Translations under genes and position numbers: made by a program | The notes under the pieces: model-generated | Database searches by the model: none | What the model was told of the DNA's origin: nothing | What the model saw: the letters and a program-made list of their open reading frames with translations, nothing else | Origin: Tretioscincus oriximinensis | Lineage: Eukaryota > Chordata > Lepidosauria > Squamata > Gymnophthalmidae | Length of the DNA stretch: 64,000 bases | Assembly (NCBI GenBank): GCA_022410635.1 | Contig: JAJVDF010000662.1 | Coordinates: forward strand, 534,538-598,537 | Direction: 5' to 3' | Part shown: one piece after another, positions 25,788-36,649 of the stretch | Position numbering within the stretch: position 1 is the stretch's first letter | Layout: each line of letters starts with the position of its first letter

Positions 25788-26124
25788 TACAGCTCAAAAC
25801 AATTAAGGGAACACTTTAACATAACAGTGTAACACTAGGTCCAGCATAGGAGCTAGCAGCACTTTGAGACTAACTTGAGAAAAGTGGGTGGCATATGCTT
25901 TCGTAGACACGTCTACTTCTTCAGATGCTGAGGGACTAATCCCTCCCTCATTAGTCCCTCAGCATCTGAAGAAGTAGATGTGTCTATGAAAGCTTATGCC
26001 ACCCACTTTTCTCAAGTTAGTCTCAAAGTGCTGCTAGCTCCTTTGCTGGACTTTCTACTAGACTAACATGGCTATTTCTCTGGAAGTGTAACACTAAGTG
26101 ATCCCTTCATTGTTCTAAGCAGTA
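25788..26124. mobile_element. Tc1/mariner MITE interrupted by a retroposon
   Basis: The left part TACAGCTCAAAACAATTAAG with GGAACACTTTAAC matches the small element at 29348-29425. The right part (26097-26124) ends ATTGTTCTAAGCAGTA, the decayed inverse. TA stands at both outer edges. The middle, 25838-26084, is a later insertion of a palindromic Penelope-like copy. Confidence 0.75.
25838..26084. mobile_element. Palindromic Penelope-like retroposon, 12-bp TSD
   Basis: Two inverted arms of roughly 100 bases (25838-25950 and 25958-26063) meet near CCCTCCCTCATTAGTCCCTC. The right side continues into TTTCTACTAGACTAACATGG and ends ATTTCTCTGG. Flanks AGTGTAACACTA (25826-25837 and 26085-26096) form a perfect 12-bp duplication of the host mariner element. 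Both arms hold the CTGAAGA-stem-GAAA core, in opposite orientations. Confidence 0.8.
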
Positions 26125-26610
26125 TCTTTTTTCTGCTTGTTGGATTTGTGTTTTTATTTATTCAGATACATAGATAATGGCTTTTTAATTACTTGTTGGA
26201 AATCTTTTAATACTTCTGTGTCACTCAGGTTATGCTGAATTTTTACCATCAATTATATTAATTTAAGGAGGATTTTTTTATATGGTACCAGGAATCAGAA
26301 TAAGTATTGCTGATGCCAACTGGGACACATACCTTACTTGTCCCACTCTCCTAGTCAGTTCTGTTCTGTTTTACTGTTAAGATTCTTTAGCCATTTCCTC
26401 ACTGAAGCTTATTCTGGATACATCTCAGAATAGAGGCCTCCCATTTGGATGGATCAGGAAGGCGGATGGATGGAGTAGATGGAGGAAAGGATGGAGTGAT
26501 TAGTACATCACAGTACAATAAAAACAGGTTATATTTATAGTATTTCAAACAATTTTTCTTCTTTTCTTTCCACCACCTTCCTCCNCTATTTGCAATATCA
26601 TTCAGTCCTA
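26125..26610. other. Intergenic DNA; GGAT-rich patch
   Basis: Nothing recognised except a (GGAT)-like purine-rich patch around 26450-26500. Confidence 0.35.
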
Positions 26611-26911
26611 GCAGGCACGAGTGGCTCAGTTGCTAAGGAGAGGGTCTCTCATCTGAGAGATGGGGTTTCGAAGCCCTGTGGGGAGGGGTGAGCACCTTCT
26701 CCTAGCCTGTAGCTCTAGCCAACCCAGCTATTTGAAAGCAAAAATTGCAAGAAATTGCAACTGACTGCAAGTAGATACATGGGAACCACCACAACCTAGT
26801 GGGGAAGATAGAATGTGAGCCTTCGGGCAAAATACCGTTGTAAGCCGCTTTGAGTCCCTTTGAAAGGTGAGAAAAGCAGGGTATAAGAACCCAGTTCTTC
26901 TTCTTCTTCTT
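26611..26911 (+). mobile_element. tRNA-headed SINE with (CTT)n tail
   Basis: The head GCACGAGTGGCTCAGTTGC contains a pol III A box and GGTTTCGAAGCCC a slightly altered B box. The body has AGCACCTTCTCCTAGCCTG, AGAAATTGCAACTGACTGC and GTAGATACATGGGAACC. The tail GTAAGCCGCTTTGAGTCCC leads to GTATAAGAACCCAG and TTC/CTT repeats. Six other copies lie in the window. Confidence 0.9.
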
Positions 26912-27350
26912 TGGCTATAGGGGCATACATCTGGAAAATTAATCTTAATAACTTCATCCCTTCACTCCCTAATCTTGCTCCTTTATATTTCTTTTACCAT
27001 AAACCATTTTTGTTTACAATTTCTCATATTTTGTATATTTTCTGGATTATTTATTCTATAATTGGAAATATCAGTTGCAGTCACATCGATTATATATTCA
27101 TACATTTTCTGAATTGTCTATTAAGTACTAACATTCCACCAACACACTAGAGCACGTAATACCGTATCCATTATTCTTTCAGACATCCCTTACTCTTTCA
27201 GGCATAATATTATCGAGGTCTCCATGTAATATTGCCATTTCTTTGTAACTCTTCATACAAATATATTATTTATTTCTCTTTCCACTTCATCACAATTTCT
27301 TTAACTTATTATTTATACATGCCACATGTATAAATAATATACATGACTGA
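26912..27350. other. AT-rich intergenic DNA, nothing recognised
   Basis: Very AT-rich filler between two SINE copies. Confidence 0.35.
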
Positions 27351-27617
27351 GCACGGATAGCTCAGTCGCTTAGGAATCCGTCTCTCGTCTGGGAGATGGG
27401 GTTTCGAAGCCCTGTGTCGGATGTGGGGAGGGGTGAGCAGGAACTGCAAGAAATTGCAGCTGACTGCAAGTAGATACATGGGAACCATCAGAGCCTGGTG
27501 GGGAAGATAGAATGTGAGCCTTCGGGCAAAGTACCCTTGTAAGCTGCTTTGAGTCCCTTTGAAAGGTGAGAAAAGTGGGGTATAAGAATCCAGTTCTTCT
27601 TCTTGTTGTTGTTGTTG
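27351..27617 (+). mobile_element. tRNA-headed SINE, internally deleted
   Basis: Same family as 26611: GCACGGATAGCTCAGTCGCT head and GGTTTCGAAGCCCTG B box. About 60 bases between GGGGTGAGCA and GGAACTGCAAG are missing relative to the full copies. The tail is CTTCTTCTTGTTGTTGTTG. Confidence 0.88.
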
Positions 27618-29347
27618 GCATCCCTGCCAACATGTACCATTTGGGAAAAAATGTGACAATTGTGCCCATGGCCATATTTTTGCTGTATTTTTCCCATGGG
27701 CTATAATTTACTTACTTATTTACTTTATTTATGTATTTATTTTACTCCCCCTCTTCCCTCTGCTGCTTCAGGTTTTGTAATAATAATAAAAGCAATTAAA
27801 ATATTAATATCTTCTTACTACTACGGATAGTTATATTTTGCCTAAATAGGGCCCCGATTGTGCTGATGTTCTGAACCATTTGTGAAGTACTGTATTTTCC
27901 TTTTTGTTGCTTTCATATGATTATTTTTAGTTTATTTTATTCACTTAATTTCTTTTCTTATATCTTCCCTTCTGACATTTATATCCATACTCCATATGCC
28001 AAAGACTTCTCCAAGATTCAGTGTAGAAAGGAGCTTTGGGGAACCCTGTAATAAGGAGCCCTGTAGTCCACATCATTTGCATAGGACTAGTGATATCCCA
28101 GTTTTAATTTGTATTAATCCATTGTACAACCATACCAGTACTATCTGTTCTGGAGTGAGCAACAGTGCATCCAGATGTAGATAGTGTAGATATGGGACAT
28201 GCAAATTGACTGGGATTGTTTGACTTACATTACTGCTTACATTTATATGGTTCTTATGCTGCCTCACTAAACGGTCACCTGTTACAGTTTTTCCAGAACA
28301 AGCAAATCTGAATTATTAGTAAGATAATAGTAAGATAAATGAGAAAGGGTAACCAAAGTACTGGTACTTTGGTTATTCCATCCAAGAATGTGATCTATTT
28401 TCAAGTTTATCCAAGTTTTGTTTCTCAAAACCAATTAAACTCAGATCTTATAGTTTTGTTGCAAATCATGTAGTTCTGCAAATGGTTTTCTCCTCTCTTC
28501 GCTGCTGAAGCCTGAAACTTTTTTAAAAAGGCACATCTTTTGTAAGGGTGAATTGGAAACTAGGTTTGCATTTATGTCCAGCCATGTGTGAAATTAATGT
28601 CCTACAAGCACACTCAAGTGAATGCATGTGATAATAAACAGTATTCACTACTTAATTTAGTGGTTAAGAAGGACCTTTTGAATGGCTGCCTTACATGCTA
28701 ATAAGGACAAGGTATATTCCATTCTGAAAAAGCCATTCTAGCTCTCTCTTTTCACTTTGCTAAAAGCGACATTTCTTCTTCAAATGCCATCTTCAAGATG
28801 CTTTTTCAGAAAATTGAACTGGACCAAAGTTGGTCCAGATAGCTCATCTTTTTGCTCTTTTGAAAGATCAGTGTCATGGTTGTCCTTAAACCTTGAAGAT
28901 TATAAGATGAAGACATGAACTATCAATGAGATTTTGTAAGTCACTTGGTGAAAATTTTAAATTAGGACTATCCAAACTAGAGCATTCCTATGAGTATCAG
29001 TCAGGGATACTCAGTTAGATAAGAATGAAACTGGAGACTGCCACAAATATGGCCAAGAAATCTGTTTCCTTCTAACTTCTTCGAGAATGAAACATATTCA
29101 TCATGACGGCAGGATGGAACCGAATCTGTATCTAACATTTATTTTTAATTGTTGTTTTAGGGATTCTGATTGTTGTTTTGAAAGCAAGATGTTGGTTGAA
29201 ATAAATTTGTGAAGAGGGATATAGGGATTTTCCTTTGATTTTTAAACAAGGGAACAGCTAAACGTTGAATTTGGGCTCTTGTAACCAATATTCAATATTG
29301 GTTTTCAAATCTGTATTTTCTGCAGAGTATTCCCTCCCTTTTTTCTA
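27618..29347. other. Intergenic DNA, nothing recognised
   Basis: AT-rich sequence with a small perfect inverted repeat at about 28351-28374 (AACCAAAGTAC against GTACTTTGGTT). No gene is supported. Confidence 0.35.
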
Positions 29348-29425
29348 TACTGCTCAAAACAATTAAGGGAACACTTTAACATAACATGTTATATTAAAGT
29401 GTTCCCTTAATTGTTTTGAGAAGTA
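29348..29425. mobile_element. Miniature Tc1/mariner element (78 bp)
   Basis: Almost nothing but two inverted ends: TACTGCTCAAAACAATTAAG with GGAACACTTTAA, and its reverse with one mismatch (GAAGTA instead of GCAGTA), joined by a 10-15-bp centre. TA at each edge fits a mariner-type target. The same ends flank the element at 25788-26124. Confidence 0.85.
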
Positions 29426-30045
29426 TATAATGAAAATACATTGCCTCTTCCTCAAAGGTTTTTTTTTAAAAGATGTGCTTGTCCTGTGGATTTATAGAGG
29501 CTTAATGTGTACATTCCAGGAGAGAGTAAGAATGAGTTTTCATCTTTTCTTTCTTGTCTGTGTAACTAAAGTTGAAGGATTCAAGCCTGATGTTCTTAGA
29601 CACAAATTCCTGCTGTTAAACATCTCNCTTCCCCCTTCAAGTTGGCAGTTTTGTACAGAAGTACTCCTTTAGATATCCTAAACTACATCGTCCTACCAAA
29701 ACAGATTTCAAATGTAATTATAATTATGCATAAGGTGTAGAGAATACATGCAACTGGCTGAGGGATGCATATGAAAAAGTAGACTTGTCAAGTTGCCTAT
29801 CTTTTTCTTGTTAGTCTCTAAGATGCTATGAGACCCCTTGCTAGGTTACATTCAACTGGGTGAAGCTGATAAAAACATAAGAAGATTCTGGGTCAGAAAC
29901 AAAAATACACAGGACCATTTTGGNACAGGTACAGAGAAGCGCTGCTTGTGGTGGAGAGCTGCTTAAGATTAGTTGTATGAACATGAAAATGATTTACATG
30001 TGATTGAGTGAATTTTCTTATCATATGTGATGGAGGTATATTAGA
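29426..30045. other. Intergenic DNA; possible decayed Penelope-like end
   Basis: About 29780-29855 holds AAGTAGACTTGTCAAG and GTTAGTCTCTAAGATGC, resembling the 3' terminal part of the Penelope-like family. The rest is unrecognised. Confidence 0.35.
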
Positions 30046-30058
30046 CAGGATACTTTTG

Positions 30059-30465
30059 CAGTTCTTGAACAAAGAAACTACAAAGGAAGGTTTGAAAGAG
30101 AAGCAACAGAACTTGAATACATTCACAAGTTCCAGGCCATCACCAAAGGACTTAACAGAGACAATGGTTTCCTGGCCAACTATACATTTTTATGGCACCT
30201 GTTAAGTATTTGATTGCTTCTCTACCAGACATTGCACCTTGTTGCCCCAGGCACTTTTTCACACAAGGAGATTAGTTCCTGCTATTTACCTGCAATTCAA
30301 CACCTCCCTACAGTTGCATATGCTTTGTCTTCTCCCACACACATTTCCCTATAAATACCTGACCCTGACATTAGTCCCTCAGCACCTGAAGAAGTAGACC
30401 TGTCTACGAAAGCTTATGCCAACCACTTTTCTCTAGTTAGTCTCAAAGTGCTGCTAGCTCCTTTG
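30059..30465 (+). mobile_element. 5'-truncated Penelope-like element with ORF end
   Basis: The insert is bounded by a perfect 13-bp direct repeat CAGGATACTTTTG (30046-30058 and 30466-30478). Bases 30059-30213 are an open frame ending in TGA whose last residues include REATELEYIHKF and LNRDNGFLANY. An E-A-x-E-[IL] helix followed by LNRDxGF is what I associate with the C-terminal edge of the GIY-YIG endonuclease of Penelope-like retroelements. After a 150-bp 3' UTR the element carries the terminal sequence with the hammerhead-like core (CCTGAAGA, stem GTAGA/TCTAC, GAAA), ending CTAGCTCCTTTG. The bounds are firm; the family name is inference. Confidence 0.65.
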
Positions 30466-30478
30466 CAGGATACTTTTG

Positions 30479-31348
30479 GTGTGTCAAGAAAGCACATGCA
30501 TTAGATGTGCACTATCTATTTTTATCTGTTCTTCTTGATACCAAACTTAGATTTCCTTTTAAAATAGAAGGTAAGGCTTACAGTTTGTGTTAACTAGGAA
30601 GACCAACCTCAGGACATGAAGCATTTGAGTAATTATGTGCAGTTGAATTCTGTCTGCTGCTTCCTGCCCACATTTTGGTAACACTTTTTTCACAGCAAAA
30701 CTGATTTAGTTTTGCTATTGTTTTGTGATTCACAAAGGTGACTTGTCCTTTGACATGTTCCCTAATTTACCTGGTTGCAGGGGGAAGGCTTGACTCACCC
30801 CTCGCAAAGAATTAAAACCATGTAATATAAAGCTGCTCCCTTAACTCCGTGACTCAGTTCACCTTGATAGCACTGTGTCAGGCCTTGAGAAAAAAATACA
30901 GCCCTGTTAAAGTGCCAAATTCATTAACCCCCATCCACTTTGGAATGTTACTGCTTCCAGCCCACTGTTAACCTTGGAAGCATTGCTAACATGTGTCGCA
31001 GCAGAAGAAAAATTATTTACAGGAGAAAAGAATTTTAGCGAGTGAGTGAAAAAGGGAGGGAGAGGAGGGGCATTTTATATATTCTGCTTGCTTCATCTGC
31101 TTCTTCAATGTCCTTCAGAGAACATAGAGGGTCTCCTTTTCTCCCACAACTGCCAACTTTGGGAGGGGTGTTGGCAAGCACCTAAGTGAAAATTACTTTG
31201 GGTGAATTTAAATGTCCGGGGCTGCCTTATAGCTTTTGTTCTGCTTTTGAACTCTGACAGAAAACTGTGGGGTAGTTTTAGTCTATTGACTAAGTTCAGA
31301 TATGAAAGCAGCCTATGTCAATACTGGAAAACTGGCATGAGAGCACTT
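30479..31348. other. Intergenic DNA, nothing recognised
   Basis: About 870 bases with no supportable gene or named repeat. Confidence 0.35.
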
Positions 31349-31653
31349 AAGAAGAAGAACTGGGTTCTTATACCCCGCTTTTCTCACCTTTCAAAGGGAC
31401 TCAAAGCGGCTTAAAAGGATATTTTTGCCCGAAGGCTCACATTCTATCCTCCCCACCAGACTCTGGTGGTTCCCATGTATCTACTTGCAGTCAGTTGCAA
31501 TTTCTTGCAGTTCCTGCTTTCGAATAGCTGGGTTGGCTAGAGCTACAGGCTAGTGGAAGGTGCTCACCCCTTCCCACATCCCACACAGGACTTTGAAACC
31601 TGATCTCCCAGACGAGAGACGAATTCCTAAGTGACTGAGCTATCCTTGCCTGC
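31349..31653 (-). mobile_element. tRNA-headed SINE, full-length, reverse
   Basis: Reverse copy of the family at 26611: it starts with the AAGAAGAAGAACTGGGTTC tail and ends with the tRNA-like head (GTGACTGAGCTATCCTTGCC). The body is complete. Confidence 0.9.
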
Positions 31654-31756
31654 AGATTATGTAGCCTTCAATTCACAGGGGGTGGGGGGAGATTGAGCTA
31701 ATTGAACTAAGTCTACAGGATTCAAGAACATTTAAAAGTAAAGGCATGACCCAGAA

Positions 31757-32053
31757 CAGGGGTCGTCAAACCACGGCCCGTGGGCCACATGCGGTCCGCC
31801 GAGGACATTTATCCGGCCCACAAAATGTTGTTGTCGCTGTTGTCTGTCCTGATTAGCAGCCAACTAGTCCTGGGCTCACAGTAACATATCACTTGCCTAT
31901 TCAATAGCGCATGCGCACAATGTGCTCTTCCTGACACTAGGCGGCCCCAAAACTAGGAATTTGTTCATAGTTTTTTTAAAACTATAGTCCGGCTCTCCAA
32001 CAGTCTGAGGAACAGTGAACTGGTCCTCTGTTTAAAAAGTTTGAGGATCCCTG
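31757..32053. mobile_element. Non-autonomous hAT element, 8-bp TSD
   Basis: Ends CAGGGGTCGTCAAACC and AGTTTGAGGATCCCTG are imperfect inverted repeats, flanked by ACCCAGAA (31749-31756) and ACCCAGAG (32054-32061), an 8-bp duplication with one mismatch. The start CAGGGGTC-GGCAAAC-like followed by CGGCCCGTGGGCCACATG is typical of a widespread vertebrate hAT-Charlie-type end. There is no transposase. Confidence 0.88.
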
Positions 32054-32061
32054 ACCCAGAG

Positions 32062-32995
32062 CCTTGGAGTGTTTGAAACTGATCAATGTACTTGAGTGTG
32101 GAGATGCTCATAGGCTGTAACCTCAAGAAGATTTGTGGAGAGTGTATTTAAGCCATTCTGGGTGGGAGCACTTTCTATCCTCAAGTATCCCATTCATGTG
32201 GGGGATGGGTAAGCAGAATTACCTGTCCTGTTTCTACTTGATGCAATTAAGGACCAGACAGAAAATGACATGACTACTTTCTGTGACTACTTCCTGTTTG
32301 GCTTTTTAGTTGTGCTGCATGAAAAGTCTGAAGGGGGGAACCGCTGAGCACGTACCTTCAAGACCAGACTCCATGCTCCTGTCAAGCAGGTGACCTTCTT
32401 GCTGCGATGCAGAAATAATCTTCATTTAACTCAGGATATTGCTATGAATATTTACTGTAGCAGCAGATTACCGCCAATAGTTTTCCTAAACAAATTACGA
32501 TCTAGCCAATCTAGTTTAACTGCTTTTAAAAAAATGTTTGCAAGCATGAAATCGAAAACTGGGGGTGTTGTTTTATAAAGATTAAATAAAAAATGGCTTT
32601 TTGAAATATAAGCTAAAAACATGACACAAGGCACAAATATGGGGAAGTAGAACTATGGCCTTGAATGTGATGGATGTATAGCAACCAAGGAAGAGATTCA
32701 CTGACTTTAATTCAGATCAGTACTAATTTATGAACATCATAGACATCATTGTGCAGTATTCAGAGAATATCAGTGGCTCATCCATAAATCATCTACATTT
32801 GCTAAACAGTTTGGTAAAATCTTTGGAATATTTCATGTAGATTTAGTGATCCAAAGTTTAAATTTCTGCTCATTTTGTGTGCTTAGCAAAATCATACTTT
32901 TTTGAATGGGAAGCCAACACTGTAATTGGAGCAATATCCAGACTTCCTTTCCTACTTTTGGTTTTCAAACATTGGAATGCATCCAAATATCACTA
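32062..32995. other. Intergenic DNA, nothing recognised
   Basis: No gene or dated repeat. A minus-strand open frame near 32452-32634 lacks any motif. Confidence 0.35.
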
Positions 32996-33180
32996 CGGCT
33001 CTGTCCACATGGAGCCTGATCTTGGGCTATACCTTGAAATAGGAGCCTGCCAACCACAAGCTAATGTAAACTATGGCAGGCTCAGAAAAGGGTCTGCCAT
33101 AGTCTATACTGGCATGTGTATGGTCAAGCTCCGTCTTAACAGGTTACCCAGAATAATGTTTCTGTGTGGACAGGGCCTTA
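32996..33180. mobile_element. MITE with CTGTCCACA ends
   Basis: The left end GGCTCTGTCCACATGGAGC and right end TTTCTGTGTGGACAGGGCC are imperfect inverted repeats. Inside is a second inverted pair, AGGAGCCTGCCA against TGGCAGGCTC. Related sequence recurs at 47643-47778 and, more decayed, at 53520-53690. It lies inside a 133-codon open frame (32877-33278) that I regard as chance, since it spans the repeat edges. Confidence 0.6.
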
Positions 33181-34452
33181 CGTATTCTGCTATACTTGAA
33201 TATTCCGGAATAAAGCACTATATGGACGGCTTTGTTCTGGAATTATCCAACTATAAATTAGGAATGAAAGAAACCTGAATGCAGCTTTATAAATCATTTG
33301 AGAGACTTGGTACTACCTGAGGCAGCACACTCACATAAATATGGAAGTATCTTGGACTCTCTGGTTAGCAGTGCCATTTTTAGCCAGATTCATTTGGTGG
33401 TGGTCGTAGCTCTAGGTGTGTCAACTAGTTGACTGATGATCTGGAATCTAGGGTGCGAGCAGCAGTGGCAACAGCAACAAAGTGGATTTAAACTGTTTGC
33501 CTAATGTTTTGTGCTAAACTGTTCATAGTTATCAGTTGGACAGTTCAGTCTGATCCATGGTGTTTTGTCTTTTTGTTTTAATCACCTAATGTTTGCATAT
33601 CTCCAGACTACCAGATGAAATCTGTTGCAAGGGAAGGGAAGGCAATTTTGAAAATGAGAAGTCAAGAGTTTGGAGACCTCATCTTTGCAACTAAGGAGGA
33701 GTATTGCAGGTTAGAGGACCTAAATAGAAAGAACTCTTTCTCCATGATGACCAATTTCTGCCCTTATATAAACACCAACTGTCTTCCCCCTCCCCCCACA
33801 TCGTGATGATTTTGCAGTGCAACAAGTGAGATATTGTTGTCCACTTATGTATTCATTCACACAGCTGTTTGGAGTGAAATAAGATTGGTAGCAGCTGTGA
33901 GAGACTCTGCTTAATCAAGGAAGGTTACCGGCGCTCCAGATAACTTTTTTCAGAAAGTGGTTGCCAATAGAGCAAAAGCCAGAGAATCCAGTACTAATGA
34001 GCTGTGTATACCATTTTGGACCTGTGCCAAAGCAAGGTATTATTAACAGCTGGTTAAAACTCAAAGGTTAGATGTTAACCAGACCTTTCTGCTATCCCAG
34101 ACCTTAGTAACAACAACAAAGCTTGAAGTCACCAGATGGAAGAGTCACTCAGGCCTGTTTCTTTGGTCCCATAGTGATTTGAGCAATGATTTTCTTAGAA
34201 CAAATTCATACAGAGAGCGCATGAAGTTAAATTATTGGTGTATCTTGGCAGGGGCATGTTTAGTGGATTTTTGTACAAAAAAGATTCCTACTGGAGAAAG
34301 ATATATACTGGATTTGACAGTTCAGCTCTTCTAGTACAAATGCCCACAGACACTGGTGGAACTCGTTCACACATACTGGAATCCACACATACTGGAAAAG
34401 GACACCCAGAACAAGTAAGAATGGCTTGGTTAGCATGTTAAAGGAACCCATT
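33181..34452. other. Intergenic DNA, nothing recognised
   Basis: No gene or dated repeat is visible. Confidence 0.35.
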
Positions 34453-34649
34453 TCAGGCTGTGGTGGTTCCCATGTATCTGCTTGTAATCAGTTGTAATTT
34501 CTCGCAATTCATGCTTTCGAATAGCTGAGTTGGCTAGAGCTACAAGCTAGTGGAAGGTGCTCACCCCTCCCCACCTCTGACACAGGACTTCGAAACCCCA
34601 GCTCCCAGATGAGAGACGGATTCCTTAGCGACTGAGCTATCCACGCACA
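34453..34649 (-). mobile_element. tRNA-headed SINE lacking its 3' tail, reverse
   Basis: The reverse copy keeps the body (GGTTCCCATGTATCTGC) and tRNA head (GACTGAGCTATCCACGC) but lacks the TAAGCCGCTTTGAG tail and the CTT repeat. Loss of the 3' rather than the 5' end suggests a later deletion. Confidence 0.85.
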
Positions 34650-35724
34650 TTCCTTGTTCCAACAATAGTTGTCACTCTTTAAAAAATGCTGTTGGTGTCA
34701 TTACTCTTACAAATATTTACTTGACCATTACTGAACATTGCTGATAGCAAATTTTATGACATTTGAGGAATAGTTTATTACTGAGAACACAACAGCAGTT
34801 AATGGAAATAGAAAATTGTTGCTATCAAAGGAGTAATTTCTCCTTGGGAAAATAGAAAGTGTTATGGCAGGCTGGGGCCACAAAATGGTGGGGAGGTTTA
34901 GGGTTCCAATTAAAAGGTTTGTTACCATCTCCCCCAAACCATGTTTAACTATTTTAATATAAAAAGGGAATTTCCAGCTGAAATCTCATCCCAATATTAC
35001 CAGCTGCCCTGCATATTGCTGTAAATGAAACTAAGCATCATATTATTTGAGATGTGGTTCTCGAGTAGCCTGCATCTGCTTACAGGGGCTGCATTCTTCT
35101 GCTCTCTTTTGTTTTTCAATATAAGATTTTATTATATTAACTAACATAACATCTATATAATGACCAATTCAATACCTACAGTGCAAAAGAAAAGCAGACA
35201 TACTAATTAAAAAGAACAAGAATATAAATACCAACACAATAATAACAACTTCATACCCCTTGCATTCTTCCAAGTTATATATCTTTCAATATACTTCCTT
35301 GGCATGCTCAGCAAAGGCAACTAAACTCTCTTACCTTCACTGCTTATATCCTCCCATACCTACCTTTGGGTTCTTACACAGTTAGTATCCTCCTTGTTTC
35401 TTTCTTTCTATATGTTACCAGCCTGGATTAACCAAGGCTGTTTCAGTACTGAGATCAAACCTAAAACCAGATTGAAAAGATCAGATACTTGCTTCATCTG
35501 AACATTGCGACCCATTTCACAAATACTTTTCCCAAAAATGGAATGGTGGCTATAAGATTGTTACACAACACTTCTGGATTCAAGAGGGTGAACATTTTGA
35601 CTGCTGGTTGGACCTTACTAGTGCCCAATGGCACATCAGCTAGGTTGTAATGGCATCCTGTGCTGATTTTTGTTTTTGTAGCAGGGCAACTAGGGTTATC
35701 AGATGGAAAGCAAGTCAGGTGTGC
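34650..35724. other. Intergenic DNA, nothing recognised
   Basis: About 1 kb of AT-rich DNA with no supportable gene. Confidence 0.35.
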
Positions 35725-35739
35725 TGCTATGATTTTAAT

Positions 35740-35891
35740 TTTAGAGAAATAGCCGTGTTAGTCTAGTAGAAAGTCCAGCAAAGGAGTTAGCAGCACTTTG
35801 AGACTAACTTGAGAAAAGTGGGTGGCATAAGCTTTCATAGCTTATGTCACCCACTATTCGCAAGTTGGTCTCAAAGTACTGCTAGCTCCTT
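35740..35891. mobile_element. Palindromic Penelope-like retroposon, 15-bp TSD
   Basis: Starts TTTAGAGAAATAGCCGTGTT, runs to GGTGGCATAAGCTTTCATAG and folds straight back (CTTATGTCACCCAC) to CTAGCTCCTT. The direct repeat TGCTATGATTTTAAT (35725-35739 and 35892-35906) flanks it; up to four bases may be shared with the element end. The ribozyme-like centre has been lost, leaving only the outer arms. Confidence 0.75.
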
Positions 35892-36371
35892 TGCTATGAT
35901 TTTAATGGTTGTTAAAGATAAAATTTCAACTGATGTTGCAGGCATTTTAAGCTGCATCTGCTGAAATTGTATCTTTTTCCTTATCACTCCTGTACTGCTT
36001 TTCATTTGATAATCCTAAGGGCAGTGTTCTTTCACCTTTAATAGTTGCAAAGGAAAATGATGGAGGTCCATATTTTTGCAACATCTGATGCAGTCAGCCA
36101 TGTATGTAACTATTAAAGATGTAGGAATCCTGTCATTACATATACTTGAATACAAATTGTTCATTTGTGATCTGAATGGAGTTGATGACCTTGCTCACTA
36201 GAAGCTTGGCCCTTCACTAGTAGATGACAGACCACGGCACTCAGTTATATAACCATCCTGTATTTTTTTAATCTAAGCAATTAGATTTGTTTCTCAACAA
36301 ATACTTACATGCCTGACCTCTTTTCCAGTTTAAAACCTTCTTGCTCCTCATAATAATTGAGTAGCACTGTT

Positions 36372-36649
36372 AGAAGAAGAAGAAGAACTTGGTTCTTATA
36401 CCCCGCTTTTTTCACCTTTCAAAGGGACTCAAAGCGGCTTACAAGGATATATTTTGCCCGAAGGCTTCCATTCTATCTTCCCCACCAGGCTATGGTGGTT
36501 CCCAGTTGCAATTTCTTGCAATTCATGCTTTCGAATAGCTGGGTTGGCTAGAGCTCCAGGCTAGTGGAAGGTGCTCACCCCTCCCCATGTCTCACACAGG
36601 GCTTCGAAACCTGATCTCCCAGGCGAGAGACGAATTCCTAAGCGACTGA
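36372..36649 (-). mobile_element. tRNA-headed SINE, reverse
   Basis: The tail AGAAGAAGAAGAACTTGG, the TTTGCCCGAAGGCTTCCA body and the tRNA head GCGACTGA in reverse. A short internal deletion removes the ATGTATCTACTTGCAG segment. Confidence 0.88.

Noticed and set aside
26611..26911. Functional tRNA genes at the SINE heads
   Set aside because: A and B boxes are present, but there is no acceptor-stem pairing or anticodon arm, and each head continues into the same SINE body.
32877..33278. 133-codon open frame as a gene
   Set aside because: It runs across the edges of a MITE and has no recognisable motif, start context or splice sites.
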